A DNA stretch of 64,000 bases from Paractinoplanes brasiliensis (GTDB lineage Bacteria; Actinomycetota; Actinomycetes; Mycobacteriales; Micromonosporaceae): positions 2,420,001-2,484,000 of the forward strand of contig NZ_SNWR01000001.1 of NCBI RefSeq assembly GCF_004362215.1, written 5' to 3'. Positions within the stretch are counted from its first letter, which is position 1; the number at the start of each line of letters is the position of its first letter. Below are positions 26,657 through 35,649 of this stretch, piece after piece. The translations under genes were made by a program, and so were the position numbers. Below the pieces are notes generated by a model, which worked only from the letters and a program-made list of their open reading frames with translations, was not told the DNA's origin and searched no databases.

Positions 26657-28321
26657 ATGGATCAAACCTTCCGCCCGCTGCTGGACGCGCTCAAGCAGAT
26701 CGGGATCGATCCGCAGGCCGTGGACGCAGCCGCGGCGGAAGCGCAGCGCAGCGGCCGGTCCGTGCGCGCGGTCCTCATCAACGACCAGGTGGTCACCGAG
26801 GAGCAGCTGACCCAGGCGGCCGCCCTCGCGTTCGGCATCAACACTGTCGACCTGGTCAGCGTCACCCCCGACCCGGCCGCGCTCAAGCGGATCCCGCTGC
26901 CCGTCGTGCTGCGCCACCGCGTGCTCGGCATCTCGATGTCCGGCGACGAACTGGTCGTCGGCGTCACCGACCCGGGCGACGTGGTCGCGCTCGACGACGT
27001 GCGTGCCGCCACCGGCATGACCGTACGCCCCGTGGTGGTCGCCCGCAGCGAGGTCCGCCGGATCATCGAGAAACTCCAGCGCGAGTCGAGCGACCTCGGC
27101 GACATCGTCGAGGCGGACGAGTCGCAGAACGCCATGTCCGCGCAGGCGACCAGTGCCGACGACGCCCCGATCGTGCGCTACGTCAACAACCTGATCGAGC
27201 AGGCGGTCATGAACCGCGCCTCCGACCTGCACCTCGAGCCCACCGAGGACGACATGCGGGTGCGCTACCGCATCGACGGCGTGCTGCACGAGGTCGACCT
27301 GGTGCCGCGCGGCGTCATGGCCGCCCTCACGTCCCGCATCAAGATCATGTCGGGCGTCGACATCACCGAGAAGCGGGTGCCGCAGAACGGCCGCATCACC
27401 GCGCTCATCCGCGACCGCACGGTCGACCTGCGTACCGCCACGCTGCCCACGGTGTGGGGCGAGAAGCTGGTGCTGCGGGTGCTCGACACCGGCGGCATCG
27501 ACCTCGACATGAACAAGCTCGGGTTCACCCAGCACAACCTGGACCGGTTCGCGGCGTCGTTCACCAAGCCGCACGGCATGCTGCTGGTGACCGGCCCTAC
27601 CGGTTCCGGCAAGTCGACCACCCTGTACGCCACCCTGGGCCGGATCAGCAAGCCCGAGGTCAACGTGATCACCGTCGAGGACCCGGTCGAGTACCGGCTC
27701 CGCGGCGTCAACCAGGTGCAGGTCAACACCAAGGCCGGGCTGACGTTCGCGGCCGTGCTGCCGGCCATCCTGCGCTCCGACCCGGACGTCGTGCTGATCG
27801 GCGAGATCCGGGACGGCAACACCGCCCAGATCGCCGTCGAGGCCTCGCTCACCGGTCACCTCGTGCTCTCCACGCTGCACACCAACGACGCCCCCGGCGC
27901 TGTCACGCGTCTCACCGAGATGGGCATCGAGCCGTTCCTGGTCGGCTCGTCGCTCGACTGCGTGCTGGCCCAGCGGCTCTCCCGGCGCCTCTGCGACTGG
28001 TGCAAGGAGGCCTACAAGCCGACCGAGGAGGAGCTGATGGGCGCGCGCTGGCCGTTCGAGGACCTGGCCGTGCCGGAGGCGCTGTACCGGCCGGTGGGCT
28101 GCCGCAACTGCGCCAACACGGGGTACCGGGGCCGGATCGCGCTGCACGAGGTCATGCCGATCTCGCCGGAGATCGAGGCGCTGACCATCCGGCGGGCGTC
28201 GGCCGGCGAGATCCGCGAGGTGGCGCTTTACCAGGGCATGTACGACCTGCGAGCGGACGGGCTGGCCAAGGCGGCCGGGGGTCTGACCTCCGTACGCGAG
28301 GTCTCCCGGGTGGCGATCTGA
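26657..28321 (+). CDS. pilB: Type IV pilus extension ATPase PilB
   Basis: 554 aa from ATG 26657, with AAGGA upstream. The N-terminal MshEN/GspE-N-like region (about 1-160) includes ALAFGINTVDLVSVTPDPAA. The ATPase has Walker A GPTGSGKST near 312, Asp box DPVEYRLRGVNQVQ, Walker B DPDVVLIGEIRD and His box HLVLSTLHTNDA. Zinc-binding CDWC and CRNC pairs lie near residues 445-480, as in PilB but not PilT. It powers pilin polymerisation from the cytoplasmic face. First gene of the pil operon, with a FliA-like promoter just upstream. Confidence 0.97.
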   Translation: MDQTFRPLLDALKQIGIDPQAVDAAAAEAQRSGRSVRAVLINDQVVTEEQLTQAAALAFGINTVDLVSVTPDPAALKRIPLPVVLRHRVLGISMSGDELVVGVTDPGDVVALDDVRAATGMTVRPVVVARSEVRRIIEKLQRESSDLGDIVEADESQNAMSAQATSADDAPIVRYVNNLIEQAVMNRASDLHLEPTEDDMRVRYRIDGVLHEVDLVPRGVMAALTSRIKIMSGVDITEKRVPQNGRITALIRDRTVDLRTATLPTVWGEKLVLRVLDTGGIDLDMNKLGFTQHNLDRFAASFTKPHGMLLVTGPTGSGKSTTLYATLGRISKPEVNVITVEDPVEYRLRGVNQVQVNTKAGLTFAAVLPAILRSDPDVVLIGEIRDGNTAQIAVEASLTGHLVLSTLHTNDAPGAVTRLTEMGIEPFLVGSSLDCVLAQRLSRRLCDWCKEAYKPTEEELMGARWPFEDLAVPEALYRPVGCRNCANTGYRGRIALHEVMPISPEIEALTIRRASAGEIREVALYQGMYDLRADGLAKAAGGLTSVREVSRVAI

Positions 28322-28372
28322 GGACGCTACCCCGTACGGGAAAAGACCGCTCGAAAACGCGGGAAGACGCCC

Positions 28373-28399
28373 TAAACAGCTGCGCCCCGATGCCGAATA
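28373..28399 (+). promoter_or_regulatory. FliA-like promoter upstream of pilT
   Basis: TAAA (28373-28376), 15 bases, then GCCGAATA (28392-28399), within the pilB-pilT gap. It matches the flagellar-sigma pattern TAAA-N15-GCCGATAA at 10 of 12 defined positions and the GCCGAA core exactly. It would add a second transcript covering pilT onward. Confidence 0.55.
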
Positions 28400-28439
28400 C
28401 AAGAGCGTCCCAGGACCGACGAGCAGATAGCCGGTGACG

Positions 28440-29576
28440 ATGTATCAGACCGACCAGATGGTCCCCCAGCAGGCGACGGCGCCCCAGCCGGTCGCCCCCG
28501 CCCCGGGCGACCTGGCCGTGCTCAACCAGATGCTCGTCACCCTGGTCGAGTCGAAGGGCTCCGACCTGCACCTGACCGTCGGCACGCCGCCCATGATCCG
28601 GGTCAACGGCGGTCTGCGGCCCCTGCCCGGCTACGGCAACCTGAACTCGGCCGACACCGCGCTGCTGGCCCGGGCCGCCGTCTCGGACGAGCAGTGGGAG
28701 ACGTTCCAGACCAACCAGGAGCTCGACTTCGCGCACAGCATCGTCGGCGTCTCCCGGTTCCGCGGCAACCTCTACGTCCAGCGCAACTCGTGCGGCGCGG
28801 TCTTCCGGGCCATCCCGCATGAGATCAAGCCGCTGGACGAGCTGGGCATGCCCGACTCGGTGGCCCGCTTCGCGCATCTGCCCCGGGGGCTCGTGCTGGT
28901 GACCGGCCCGACCGGTTCCGGCAAGACCACGACGCTGGCCTCGATCCTCGACCTGGCCAACCGCACCCGCGCCGACCACATCATCACCATCGAGGACCCC
29001 ATCGAGTTCCTCCACCCGCACAAGCGCAGCGTGGTCAACCAACGCGAGGTCGGCAGCGACACCGAGGACTTCGCCCGGGCGCTCAAGAGCGCGCTGCGGC
29101 AGGACCCCGACATCATCCTGGTCGGCGAGCTGCGTGACCTGGAGACCACCGCGACCGCGCTGACCGCCGCCGAGACCGGTCACCTGGTGCTGGCCACGCT
29201 GCACACGCAGAGCGCCACCCAGACCATCGACCGCGTCATCGACATCTTCCCGCCGCACCAGCAACTGCAGATCCGCGCCCAGCTGGCCGCCTCGCTGCAG
29301 GGTGTGATCACCCAGGCGCTGGCGCCGCGCGCGGACAACAAGGGCCGGACCGTGATCTGCGAGATCCTCACCGCCACCCCGGCCATCCGCAGCCTGATCC
29401 GCGAGGGCAAGTCGCACCAGATCCCCTCGTTCATGCAGGCCGGCGCGGGTGAGGGCATGCTCGCGTTCGACCAGCACCTGGCCGAGAAGGTCCGGGAGCA
29501 GGTCGTGACGCTGCAGGCCGCCCTCGAGATCTGCCACTCCAAGGAAGAGCTCAAGCGACTCGTGGGACGGATGTGA
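28440..29576 (+). CDS. pilT: Type IV pilus retraction ATPase PilT
   Basis: 378 aa from ATG 28440; a GTG two codons upstream is equally possible. PilT signatures: SDLHLTVGTPPMIRVNGGL near the N-terminus, Walker A GPTGSGKTT, Asp box EDPIEFLHPH, Walker B DPDIILVGELRD, His box HLVLATLHTQSA, and the C-terminal AIRSLIREGKSHQI, whose AIRnLIRE is diagnostic of PilT. No zinc cysteines, unlike PilB. It disassembles the pilus and drives retraction, implying dynamic pili rather than a secretion pseudopilus. Confidence 0.97.
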   Translation: MYQTDQMVPQQATAPQPVAPAPGDLAVLNQMLVTLVESKGSDLHLTVGTPPMIRVNGGLRPLPGYGNLNSADTALLARAAVSDEQWETFQTNQELDFAHSIVGVSRFRGNLYVQRNSCGAVFRAIPHEIKPLDELGMPDSVARFAHLPRGLVLVTGPTGSGKTTTLASILDLANRTRADHIITIEDPIEFLHPHKRSVVNQREVGSDTEDFARALKSALRQDPDIILVGELRDLETTATALTAAETGHLVLATLHTQSATQTIDRVIDIFPPHQQLQIRAQLAASLQGVITQALAPRADNKGRTVICEILTATPAIRSLIREGKSHQIPSFMQAGAGEGMLAFDQHLAEKVREQVVTLQAALEICHSKEELKRLVGRM

Positions 29577-29580
29577 CCTG

Positions 29581-30813
29581 ATGCCGGCCACCAAGGTCTT
29601 TCGTTACAGCAGCATCGACGGCGCCGGCCATCGGGCCAAGGGCACCGTCGAGGCGCCCAACGAGACCGCGGCCACGCATCTGCTGAAGCAGCGCGGCGAG
29701 ACCCCGCTGGAACTCGTCGAGACCGGCAAGGGCCTCGACATGGAGATCAAGATCCCGGGCCTGGGCAACCGGGTCAAGCTCAAGGATCTCGCCGTCTTCG
29801 CCCGCCAGTTCGCCACCATGACCGCGTCCGGCATGTCGCTGCTGCGCTCGCTGGCGATCCTCGAGGAGCAGAGCACCTCTCCGGCGCTCAAGAAGGCGCT
29901 GGGCGAGATGCGTACGGACGTGGCCGGCGGCGGCTCGCTGTCGTCGTCGATGGCCAAGCACGACCGCATCTTCCCGCGCCTCATGATCGCCATGGTCCGG
30001 GCCGGCGAGACCGGCGGCATGATCGACCGCGCTCTCGAGCAGATCGCGGACAGCCTGGAGAAGGACACCGCGCTCCGCGGCAAGATCAAGAGTGCGATGA
30101 CCTACCCGGCGATCGTGCTGTCGTTCACCTTCGTGCTCATCGCCGCGGTCCTGATCTTCATCGTGCCCGTCTTCGAGGGCATGTTCAAAAACCTCGGCGG
30201 CGAGCTGCCCGCGATCACCCAGTTCCTGGTCGACGCGAGCCACAACATGTGGTGGATCGGGCCGCTGGTCCTCGGCGTCGGCATCGGCTCGTCCGTCTTC
30301 TACAAGCAGCAGATGCGCACCAACGCCGCGTTCCGGCTGCGGGCCGACCGGATCAAGCTGAAACTGCCGGTGTTCGGGCCGCTCTTCCGCAAGCTCGCGA
30401 TGAGCCGGTTCTCGCGCAACCTGGGTCTGCTGCTCAACGTCGGCGTGCCGGTCATGCAGGCGCTGACCGTGGTCGGCGAGACGACCGGCAACGAGGTCAT
30501 CACCGTGGCCATGAAGGACGTGCAGGCGGCCGTGCGGGATGGCCAGCCCATGTCCTCGGCCATGCGGCACCACCCGATCTTCCCGACCATGGTCACCCAG
30601 ATGGTCGAGGTCGGTGAAGAAAGCGGCCAAATCAGTCAGATGCTGGACAAGGTTGCCGATTTCTATGACAGGGAAGTCGACAGCGCCGCCGAATCCCTGA
30701 CCGCGTCGATCGAACCGATCATGGTGCTCGTCATGGGCGCCACGGTCGGCGGAATGGTGATCTGTCTGTACCTGCCGATGTTCACCATCTACCAGAACAT
30801 CCAGAGCAACTGA
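29581..30813 (+). CDS. pilC: Type IV pilus inner-membrane platform protein PilC
   Basis: 410 aa, ATG four bases after the pilT stop. Two GspF domains with three membrane segments. The first domain has LAVFARQFATMTASGMSLLR and the second FSRNLGLLLNVGVPVMQALT, the two halves of the family's internal repeat. Membrane helices lie near 'AIVLSFTFVLIAAVLIFIVP', 'MWWIGPLVLGVGIGS' and the C-terminal 'IMVLVMGATVGGMVICLYLP'. It couples PilB/PilT rotation to pilin insertion. Confidence 0.97.
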   Translation: MPATKVFRYSSIDGAGHRAKGTVEAPNETAATHLLKQRGETPLELVETGKGLDMEIKIPGLGNRVKLKDLAVFARQFATMTASGMSLLRSLAILEEQSTSPALKKALGEMRTDVAGGGSLSSSMAKHDRIFPRLMIAMVRAGETGGMIDRALEQIADSLEKDTALRGKIKSAMTYPAIVLSFTFVLIAAVLIFIVPVFEGMFKNLGGELPAITQFLVDASHNMWWIGPLVLGVGIGSSVFYKQQMRTNAAFRLRADRIKLKLPVFGPLFRKLAMSRFSRNLGLLLNVGVPVMQALTVVGETTGNEVITVAMKDVQAAVRDGQPMSSAMRHHPIFPTMVTQMVEVGEESGQISQMLDKVADFYDREVDSAAESLTASIEPIMVLVMGATVGGMVICLYLPMFTIYQNIQSN

Positions 30814-30908
30814 CGCCCTGGACCAGGCCGGTCTCCCGCCGGCCGAACGGGCCCCCGCCCGGCACCACCCCGCCCCGCCCCACCCTGACGCCCATGGAGG
30901 CACCCCCA

Positions 30909-31424
30909 ATGCAAGAAGCGATCAACCGGCTGCGCAACAAGAAGGACGACGAGGGCTTCACCCTCATCGAGCTCCTCGTGGTCGTGGTCATCATCGGCGT
31001 GCTGGTCGCCATCGCCGTGCCGGTCTACCTCAACTACCGCAAGGGGGCCGCTGACAAGTCGGCGCAGTCCGACGTGCGCGGCGCGGTGAGCACGATCGAG
31101 CAGTTCTACACCGACAACGGCAACACGTACCCGAAGACGACCCGGGCAGGAATCGAGTCGAGCTTCGACGTCAGCACCGGCTCGACCGACACGCCGGCTG
31201 CGGGCGCCGCCGCACCCGCCGGCTGGATCACCCTGTCGGACAAGACCAAGATGACCTACGTCGCCGGCCCCGCGACCGGCACGGCCCCGAACACCACCGT
31301 CGCGACATACAAGGTCTGCGCCGTGAACGCCAACGGCAGCGAGAAGCTCTATGTCTACGACAGTGCGCTGGGCGGCTCGGTGAAGACGTACGACAAGGGC
31401 AAGATCGCCGACTGTACCCCGTGA
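30909..31424 (+). CDS. pilA: Type IV pilin PilA
   Basis: 171 aa from ATG 30909, with GGAGG at 30896-30900; that site overlaps the upstream in-frame ATG at 30894, so 30909 is preferred. Class III prepilin signal: a 16-residue leader ending DDEG, cleaved before FTLIELLVVVVIIG with Glu at +5. The hydrophobic N-terminal helix is followed by a globular head. Two cysteines near the C-terminus (YKVCAVNA and IADCTP) would close a disulfide-bonded D-loop. It is the only prepilin in the window; no minor pilin genes are seen. Confidence 0.95.
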   Translation: MQEAINRLRNKKDDEGFTLIELLVVVVIIGVLVAIAVPVYLNYRKGAADKSAQSDVRGAVSTIEQFYTDNGNTYPKTTRAGIESSFDVSTGSTDTPAAGAAAPAGWITLSDKTKMTYVAGPATGTAPNTTVATYKVCAVNANGSEKLYVYDSALGGSVKTYDKGKIADCTP

Positions 31425-31470
31425 CGATCTGACGAACAGCCCACCGCCAGCGTCTAGGAGGTGAACCCGA

Positions 31471-32259
31471 ATGCCGCAGCCCGCGCTGCTCGTCGTGGTG
31501 GCCCTGCTCGGCCTGGCGGTGGGCTCGTTCCTCAACGTGGTGATCTATCGGGTGCCGCGCGACGAGTCGCTCTCGCACCCCCGGTCGCACTGCCCGGCCT
31601 GCGGGCAGCCGGTCCGCAACCGGCACAACATCCCGGTGCTGAGCTGGCTGCTGCTGCGCGGGCGGTGCGCCGACTGCCAGACCCCGATCAGCGCCCGCTA
31701 CCCCCTGGTCGAGGCGGGCACCGCGGTCCTGTTCGTCGCGGTGGCGGCCCGGTTCGGCCTCTCCTGGGAGCTGCCGGCCTACCTCTACCTGGCGGCGATC
31801 TCGGTGGCGCTGGCCGCGATCGACCTCGACGTGATGCGCCTCCCCGACAAGATCGTCCTTCCCTCGTACGCGGTGGCCCTGGCCCTCATGGCCCCCGCGG
31901 TGATCGCCGAGCACACCTGGTCGGCGGCCGGGCGGGCCCTGCTCGCGGCGGCCGTGCTCTACGCCGGGTACTCGCTGCTGTCGGCGATGCCCCGCGGGAT
32001 GGGCGGCGGCGACCTCAAGCTCAGCCCGCTGATCGGCTTCTACCTCGGCTGGCTGGGCTGGAGCTCGGTCCTCATCGGCGCGTTCTCGGCGTTCCTGTTC
32101 GGCGGGATCGTCGGCGCGGCGCTGATGCTGACCCGCCGGGCCACCCGCAAGACCCGCATTCCCTTCGGTCCCTACATGCTCGCCGGCGCCTTCCTCGCGG
32201 TCTTCGCCGGCGCACCCATCGCGCAGTGGTACTCGTCGCTGCTCGTACCCACCGTCTGA
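31471..32259 (+). CDS. pilD: Prepilin peptidase PilD (A24 family)
   Basis: 262 aa, preceded by AGGAGGTG. The N-terminal methylase-like domain has FLNVVIYRVPRDESL with zinc cysteines in HCPACGQ and CADCQ. The aspartic peptidase part has AAIDLDVMRLPDK (first catalytic Asp region) and MGGGDLKLSPLIG (the GxGD-type second Asp). About seven membrane segments. It removes the PilA leader and probably N-methylates the new N-terminus. Confidence 0.96.
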   Translation: MPQPALLVVVALLGLAVGSFLNVVIYRVPRDESLSHPRSHCPACGQPVRNRHNIPVLSWLLLRGRCADCQTPISARYPLVEAGTAVLFVAVAARFGLSWELPAYLYLAAISVALAAIDLDVMRLPDKIVLPSYAVALALMAPAVIAEHTWSAAGRALLAAAVLYAGYSLLSAMPRGMGGGDLKLSPLIGFYLGWLGWSSVLIGAFSAFLFGGIVGAALMLTRRATRKTRIPFGPYMLAGAFLAVFAGAPIAQWYSSLLVPTV

Positions 32260-32280
32260 AAGGTCTGAGAGGAGAACCGA

Positions 32281-33305
32281 TGGCTGGCGTCACCCCGATC
32301 GGGCTGGACATCGGCACGTCCTCGATTCGTGCCGTCGAGGTCCGCCGCGGCAAGGACGACTACACGCTGTCCAACTTCGGCCAGGTGCCGCTGCCGCCCG
32401 GGGCGGTGCACGGCGGCGTGGTGCAGGACCCGGTGATGGTCACCTCGGCCCTCAAGCAGCTCTGGGCGGCCTGCAAGTTCGGCACCAAGAACGTCAGCAT
32501 CGGCGTGACCAACCCGCAGCTGGTGGTGCGCGAGATGTCGGTGTCCAACCTGCCCGCCAAGGAGATGCGCCAGGCCCTGCCGTTCCAGGTCAAGGACGCG
32601 CTGCCGCTGGCCGTCGAGCGCTCGCTGCTCGACTTCTATCCGCTCGAGGATCCGGGCGACAACCCGACCGTACGGGGTCTGCTCATCGCTATGCCGAAAG
32701 AGGCGGTGATGAGCGCCGTGGACGCCGTCGAGAAGGCCGGGTTGCACGTCAAGGCGGTCGACCTGGCGTCGTTCGCGCTGCTGCGGGCAGCCTCCCGGCT
32801 GGACGCGCAGGTCGAGGCGATCGTCGACATCGGCCTCGACGTGACCAGCGTGGTCGTGCACGCCGACGGCGAGCCGCTGATCGTGCGGACCGTCCCCCGC
32901 GGCGGGCAGGAGATCACCGACAGCATCGCCTCCCGGCTCGGCATCGGAGTGCCCGAGGCCGAGGAGCTCAAGTGCCGTTTCGGCCTGCACGGCGACGGTC
33001 GGGAGGACGGCGCCCAGGCCGCCGAGGAGGCCGTCCGGCCGCTGGTCAGCGAGCTGCGCAGCTCCTTCACCTATCTCGCCTCGGGTGAGCGGCAGAAACA
33101 GGTGACCCGGCTCGCGCTCTGCGGCGGCAGCGCGCTCATGCCCGGCCTGGCCGAGCACCTGCAGAACGAACTGCGGATCACCGTCATGTACGCCGACGGC
33201 GCGAGCCGGCTGCGGGACACACGCAAGGGCCGCGAACGCGGCTTCGACAGCTTCGTGCCCTCGGCCGCGGTGTCGATCGGCCTGACCCTGGGAGCGGCAG
33301 CCTGA
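32281..33305 (+). CDS. pilM: Pilus assembly protein PilM
   Basis: 341 aa from ATG 32281 with GAGAGGAG upstream. An actin-like ATPase fold: IGLDIGTSSIRAVEVRRGK (phosphate 1), EAIVDIGLDVTSVVVHADG (phosphate 2), and LALCGGSALMPGLAEHL (adenosine motif). Cytoplasmic PilM binds the N-terminal tail of PilN and links the PilNO complex to the motor. The stop overlaps the next start (TGATG). Confidence 0.95.
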
Positions 33306-34078
33306 TGACCATGACGCAAACGTCCCTGCTGCCGGTCGACCCGGCCGTCTCACCCGCCCAGGCGAACCGCATCCTGACCATCCGGGCCAACCTGCTGCCG
33401 GAGGAGATCACCGCGGGCCGCAGCGCCCGGCGGACCCGGGGCGGCCTGATCGTCGCCGTGGTGCTCGTCCTGGCGGTGCTCGGCGGCTGGTACTACTACG
33501 CCGTCCAGCAGCTCGACACGGCGAACGACAACCTGGATACGGCGTCCGGTCAGGTCTTGCGGGCTCAGCAAGCCAAGAGGGGCTTCGCGGGTGTCACCGG
33601 GATCATCAACGACCGCGACGCCCTGACGGCCGACCTCAAGGCGCTGATGGCCAACGACCTGCCGTGGGCCACGACCACCGACAAACTGCGCGCCAACGCC
33701 GCGGCCGCCGGGGTCACCATCGAGGAGATCTCCGGCACCGTCCTGATGGACCAGGCCGCCACGACCACCACCCCGGCCGACTCCGCATCCGGGACGGCCG
33801 CTTCCGGTGCGGCTTCCGCGGGCGCGGCTTCAGCGGGCACAGCCTCGGCCGCCGCGCGTCCGGTCGGCAACGTGACCCTGGCCGGCACCGCGCCGGACAA
33901 GCCGCAGATTGCCCTCTTCATCGACAAGCTCGCCGATCTCGACGGCTTCGCCGACCCGTACCTGACCAACCTGTCGCTCAACGACGGCAAGTACGACTAC
34001 GCCATCTCGGTCAAGGTGACCTCGGCCGCGCTGTGCGGCCGTTTCACCAAGCCCTGCCCCGCGACCGGAGGTAACTGA
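33305..34078 (+). CDS. pilN: Pilus assembly protein PilN with Ala/Ser/Thr-rich insert
   Basis: 257 aa. The cytoplasmic tail contains RANLLPEEITAGRSARRTRG, the PilM-binding 'iNLLP' motif. One membrane helix (GGLIVAVVLVLAVLGGWYYY) and a coiled coil follow, then a ferredoxin-like C-terminal domain (PQIALFIDKLADLDGFADPY). Residues ~155-185 are a low-complexity insert of Ala, Ser, Gly and Thr that is unusual for PilN. The stop overlaps the next start (TGATG), so pilM-N-O are coupled. Confidence 0.9.
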   Translation: MTMTQTSLLPVDPAVSPAQANRILTIRANLLPEEITAGRSARRTRGGLIVAVVLVLAVLGGWYYYAVQQLDTANDNLDTASGQVLRAQQAKRGFAGVTGIINDRDALTADLKALMANDLPWATTTDKLRANAAAAGVTIEEISGTVLMDQAATTTTPADSASGTAASGAASAGAASAGTASAAARPVGNVTLAGTAPDKPQIALFIDKLADLDGFADPYLTNLSLNDGKYDYAISVKVTSAALCGRFTKPCPATGGN

Positions 34079-34683
34079 TGGACGCCCGCCGCACCGACCG
34101 GCTCTGGCTCATCGGTGGGATCGTCGCCATCGTGATCATCGTCGCGGCCGCCTGGCTGCTCGCCATCTCGCCCAAGTTCGCCGAGGCCGACACCGTGCAG
34201 GCCGAGGCCGACGACACCACCATCCAGCTCACCAAGCTGAAGAAGGAGGTGGCCGACCTCAAGGAGAAGGACGCGAAGAAGCCGACCTACCAGGCTGAGC
34301 TCGACGCGCTCGTCAAGAACCTGCCCGAGACGTACGGCCAGGCCACCTTCGTCCGCTCGCTCAAGGACGCCGGCGCCCGCACCAACGTCGCCGTGACGGT
34401 GCTGTCGGCCGGCTCCACCGTCCAGTCGGGGACCGTGACCACCGCGGCCGAGATGCCGCTGTCGGTGACCGCCTCCGGCTCCATCGCGAACGTCAGCCGG
34501 TTCCTGGTGCAACTGCAACAGATCCAGCCCCGGGCCACTCTGGTCAACGCGGTCAACCTCAGCTCCGGCGACGAGACCGACCTGATCAGCGCGAACCTGA
34601 CGCTGACCGCCTTCTGCACGACCTCGGACGTGGCCGACAGCGGCAAGGCCAAACGCACCGACCGCTGCAGGACCGGCTCGTGA
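34078..34683 (+). CDS. pilO: Pilus assembly protein PilO
   Basis: 201 aa. Short cytoplasmic N-terminus, one membrane helix (LWLIGGIVAIVIIVAAAWLL), a lysine-rich coiled coil (QLTKLKKEVADLKEKDAKKP) and a C-terminal periplasm-like ferredoxin fold (TVTTAAEMPLSVTASGSIAN, then VSRFLVQLQ). It partners with PilN. It is the last gene of the operon; no PilP or PilQ follows, as expected for a cell without an outer membrane. Confidence 0.92.
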   Translation: MDARRTDRLWLIGGIVAIVIIVAAAWLLAISPKFAEADTVQAEADDTTIQLTKLKKEVADLKEKDAKKPTYQAELDALVKNLPETYGQATFVRSLKDAGARTNVAVTVLSAGSTVQSGTVTTAAEMPLSVTASGSIANVSRFLVQLQQIQPRATLVNAVNLSSGDETDLISANLTLTAFCTTSDVADSGKAKRTDRCRTGS

Positions 34684-34760
34684 GCTGGGCGTTTCCGGCA
34701 CGCGGGTGAACCACGGCGGGTGGGACGACGCTCCACTGTCACCCTGAGTACGCTGCCGGT

Positions 34761-35414
34761 ATGTCATACGCGGTCCCACCGACCCGTACCGCAGCGGTCG
34801 TCCGCCAGCTGCGCAACGAGATCGTCACCGGCGAGCTGCCCCCCGGCACGCTCATCAAGGACGCCGAGCTCGCCGCGCGCCTGGGAGTCAGCATCACGCC
34901 CATTCGCGAAGCTATCGCCCAGCTGAGCGTCGAGGGCCTGATCGACATCGCGCCCAACCGCACCCGGCACGTCACCAAGGTCACCCAGAAGAACGCGCTC
35001 GAGCTGATCGACGTGATGAGCGTGCTGGCCTGCGCGGGCTTCGAGTGGGGGGTCGACAACCTCACCGAGACGCACATCGGCCTGCTGCGCCAGCGGCAGA
35101 AGGAATTCATCGACGCGCTGGCGGCGGGCAACGTGCTCGCGGCCGGGGCGGCCGGCGCCGACTTCAGCACCATCATCATCCTGGCCAGCGGCAACCGTGA
35201 GCTGCAGTCCATGGTGGACCTGGTGGTCGCGCGCACGATGCGGATACTCGCCATGACCGCCGAGAGCGACCTCTGGAACAGCTGGATCCAGGGGCACGAG
35301 GCGATCCTGCGGCTGCTCGAGGAAGGCGACCGCCAGGGTGCGCTCGCCCGCTACCGGCAGATCTACGTCGACTACCGCGCCCAGGTCGAGCGCGAGCTGT
35401 TCGTCGGCCAGTGA
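34761..35414 (+). CDS. GntR/FadR-family transcriptional regulator
   Basis: 217 aa. N-terminal winged HTH (VVRQLRNEIVTGELPPGTLI, then LAARLGVSITPIREAIAQLS) followed by an all-helical FCD ligand-binding domain. The domain would normally use conserved Asp/His metal residues; only parts of that pattern are apparent here. FadR-subfamily members sense organic acids or sugar acids. It stands alone, ends at a hairpin (35454-35486), and no obvious target operon is adjacent. Confidence 0.92.
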   Translation: MSYAVPPTRTAAVVRQLRNEIVTGELPPGTLIKDAELAARLGVSITPIREAIAQLSVEGLIDIAPNRTRHVTKVTQKNALELIDVMSVLACAGFEWGVDNLTETHIGLLRQRQKEFIDALAAGNVLAAGAAGADFSTIIILASGNRELQSMVDLVVARTMRILAMTAESDLWNSWIQGHEAILRLLEEGDRQGALARYRQIYVDYRAQVERELFVGQ

Positions 35415-35453
35415 CCCCGGAGCAGCTCGCGTAACCAGCTTCCCGTACGGGCC

Positions 35454-35486
35454 GCCCGAGCCCCTTCCCGGAGGGCGGCCTCGGGC
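35454..35486 (+). terminator. Probable intrinsic terminator after the GntR gene
   Basis: GCCCGAG (35454-35460) pairs with CTCGGGC (35480-35486) with further imperfect GC pairing inside, followed by TTTGGGCTTT. It is the first strong hairpin downstream of the GntR stop. Confidence 0.6.
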
Positions 35487-35649
35487 TTTGGGCTTTACCC
35501 GAGGTTTTCGTGCCCGGCGAATTCGCAACCGCGCCGCAACCGTGATCTTCCTCGCGTCGCCACCGGCCGTGCCGATGGGCGAATCGTTACCGTGCGTTGC
35601 TGAACCGCGGGAACCCACGAGCCGTGTTCCGTACCAGGAGGTAAGAAAA

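Noticed and set aside
26576..29594. Long minus-strand frames under pilB and pilT
   Set aside because: Shadows of the ATPase genes, whose Walker motifs are on the + strand.
35546..35580. CTCG-N16-GCCGAT as a third FliA promoter before the response regulator
   Set aside because: The -35 element deviates from CTCA/TAAA and the distance to the start is long; too weak to claim.
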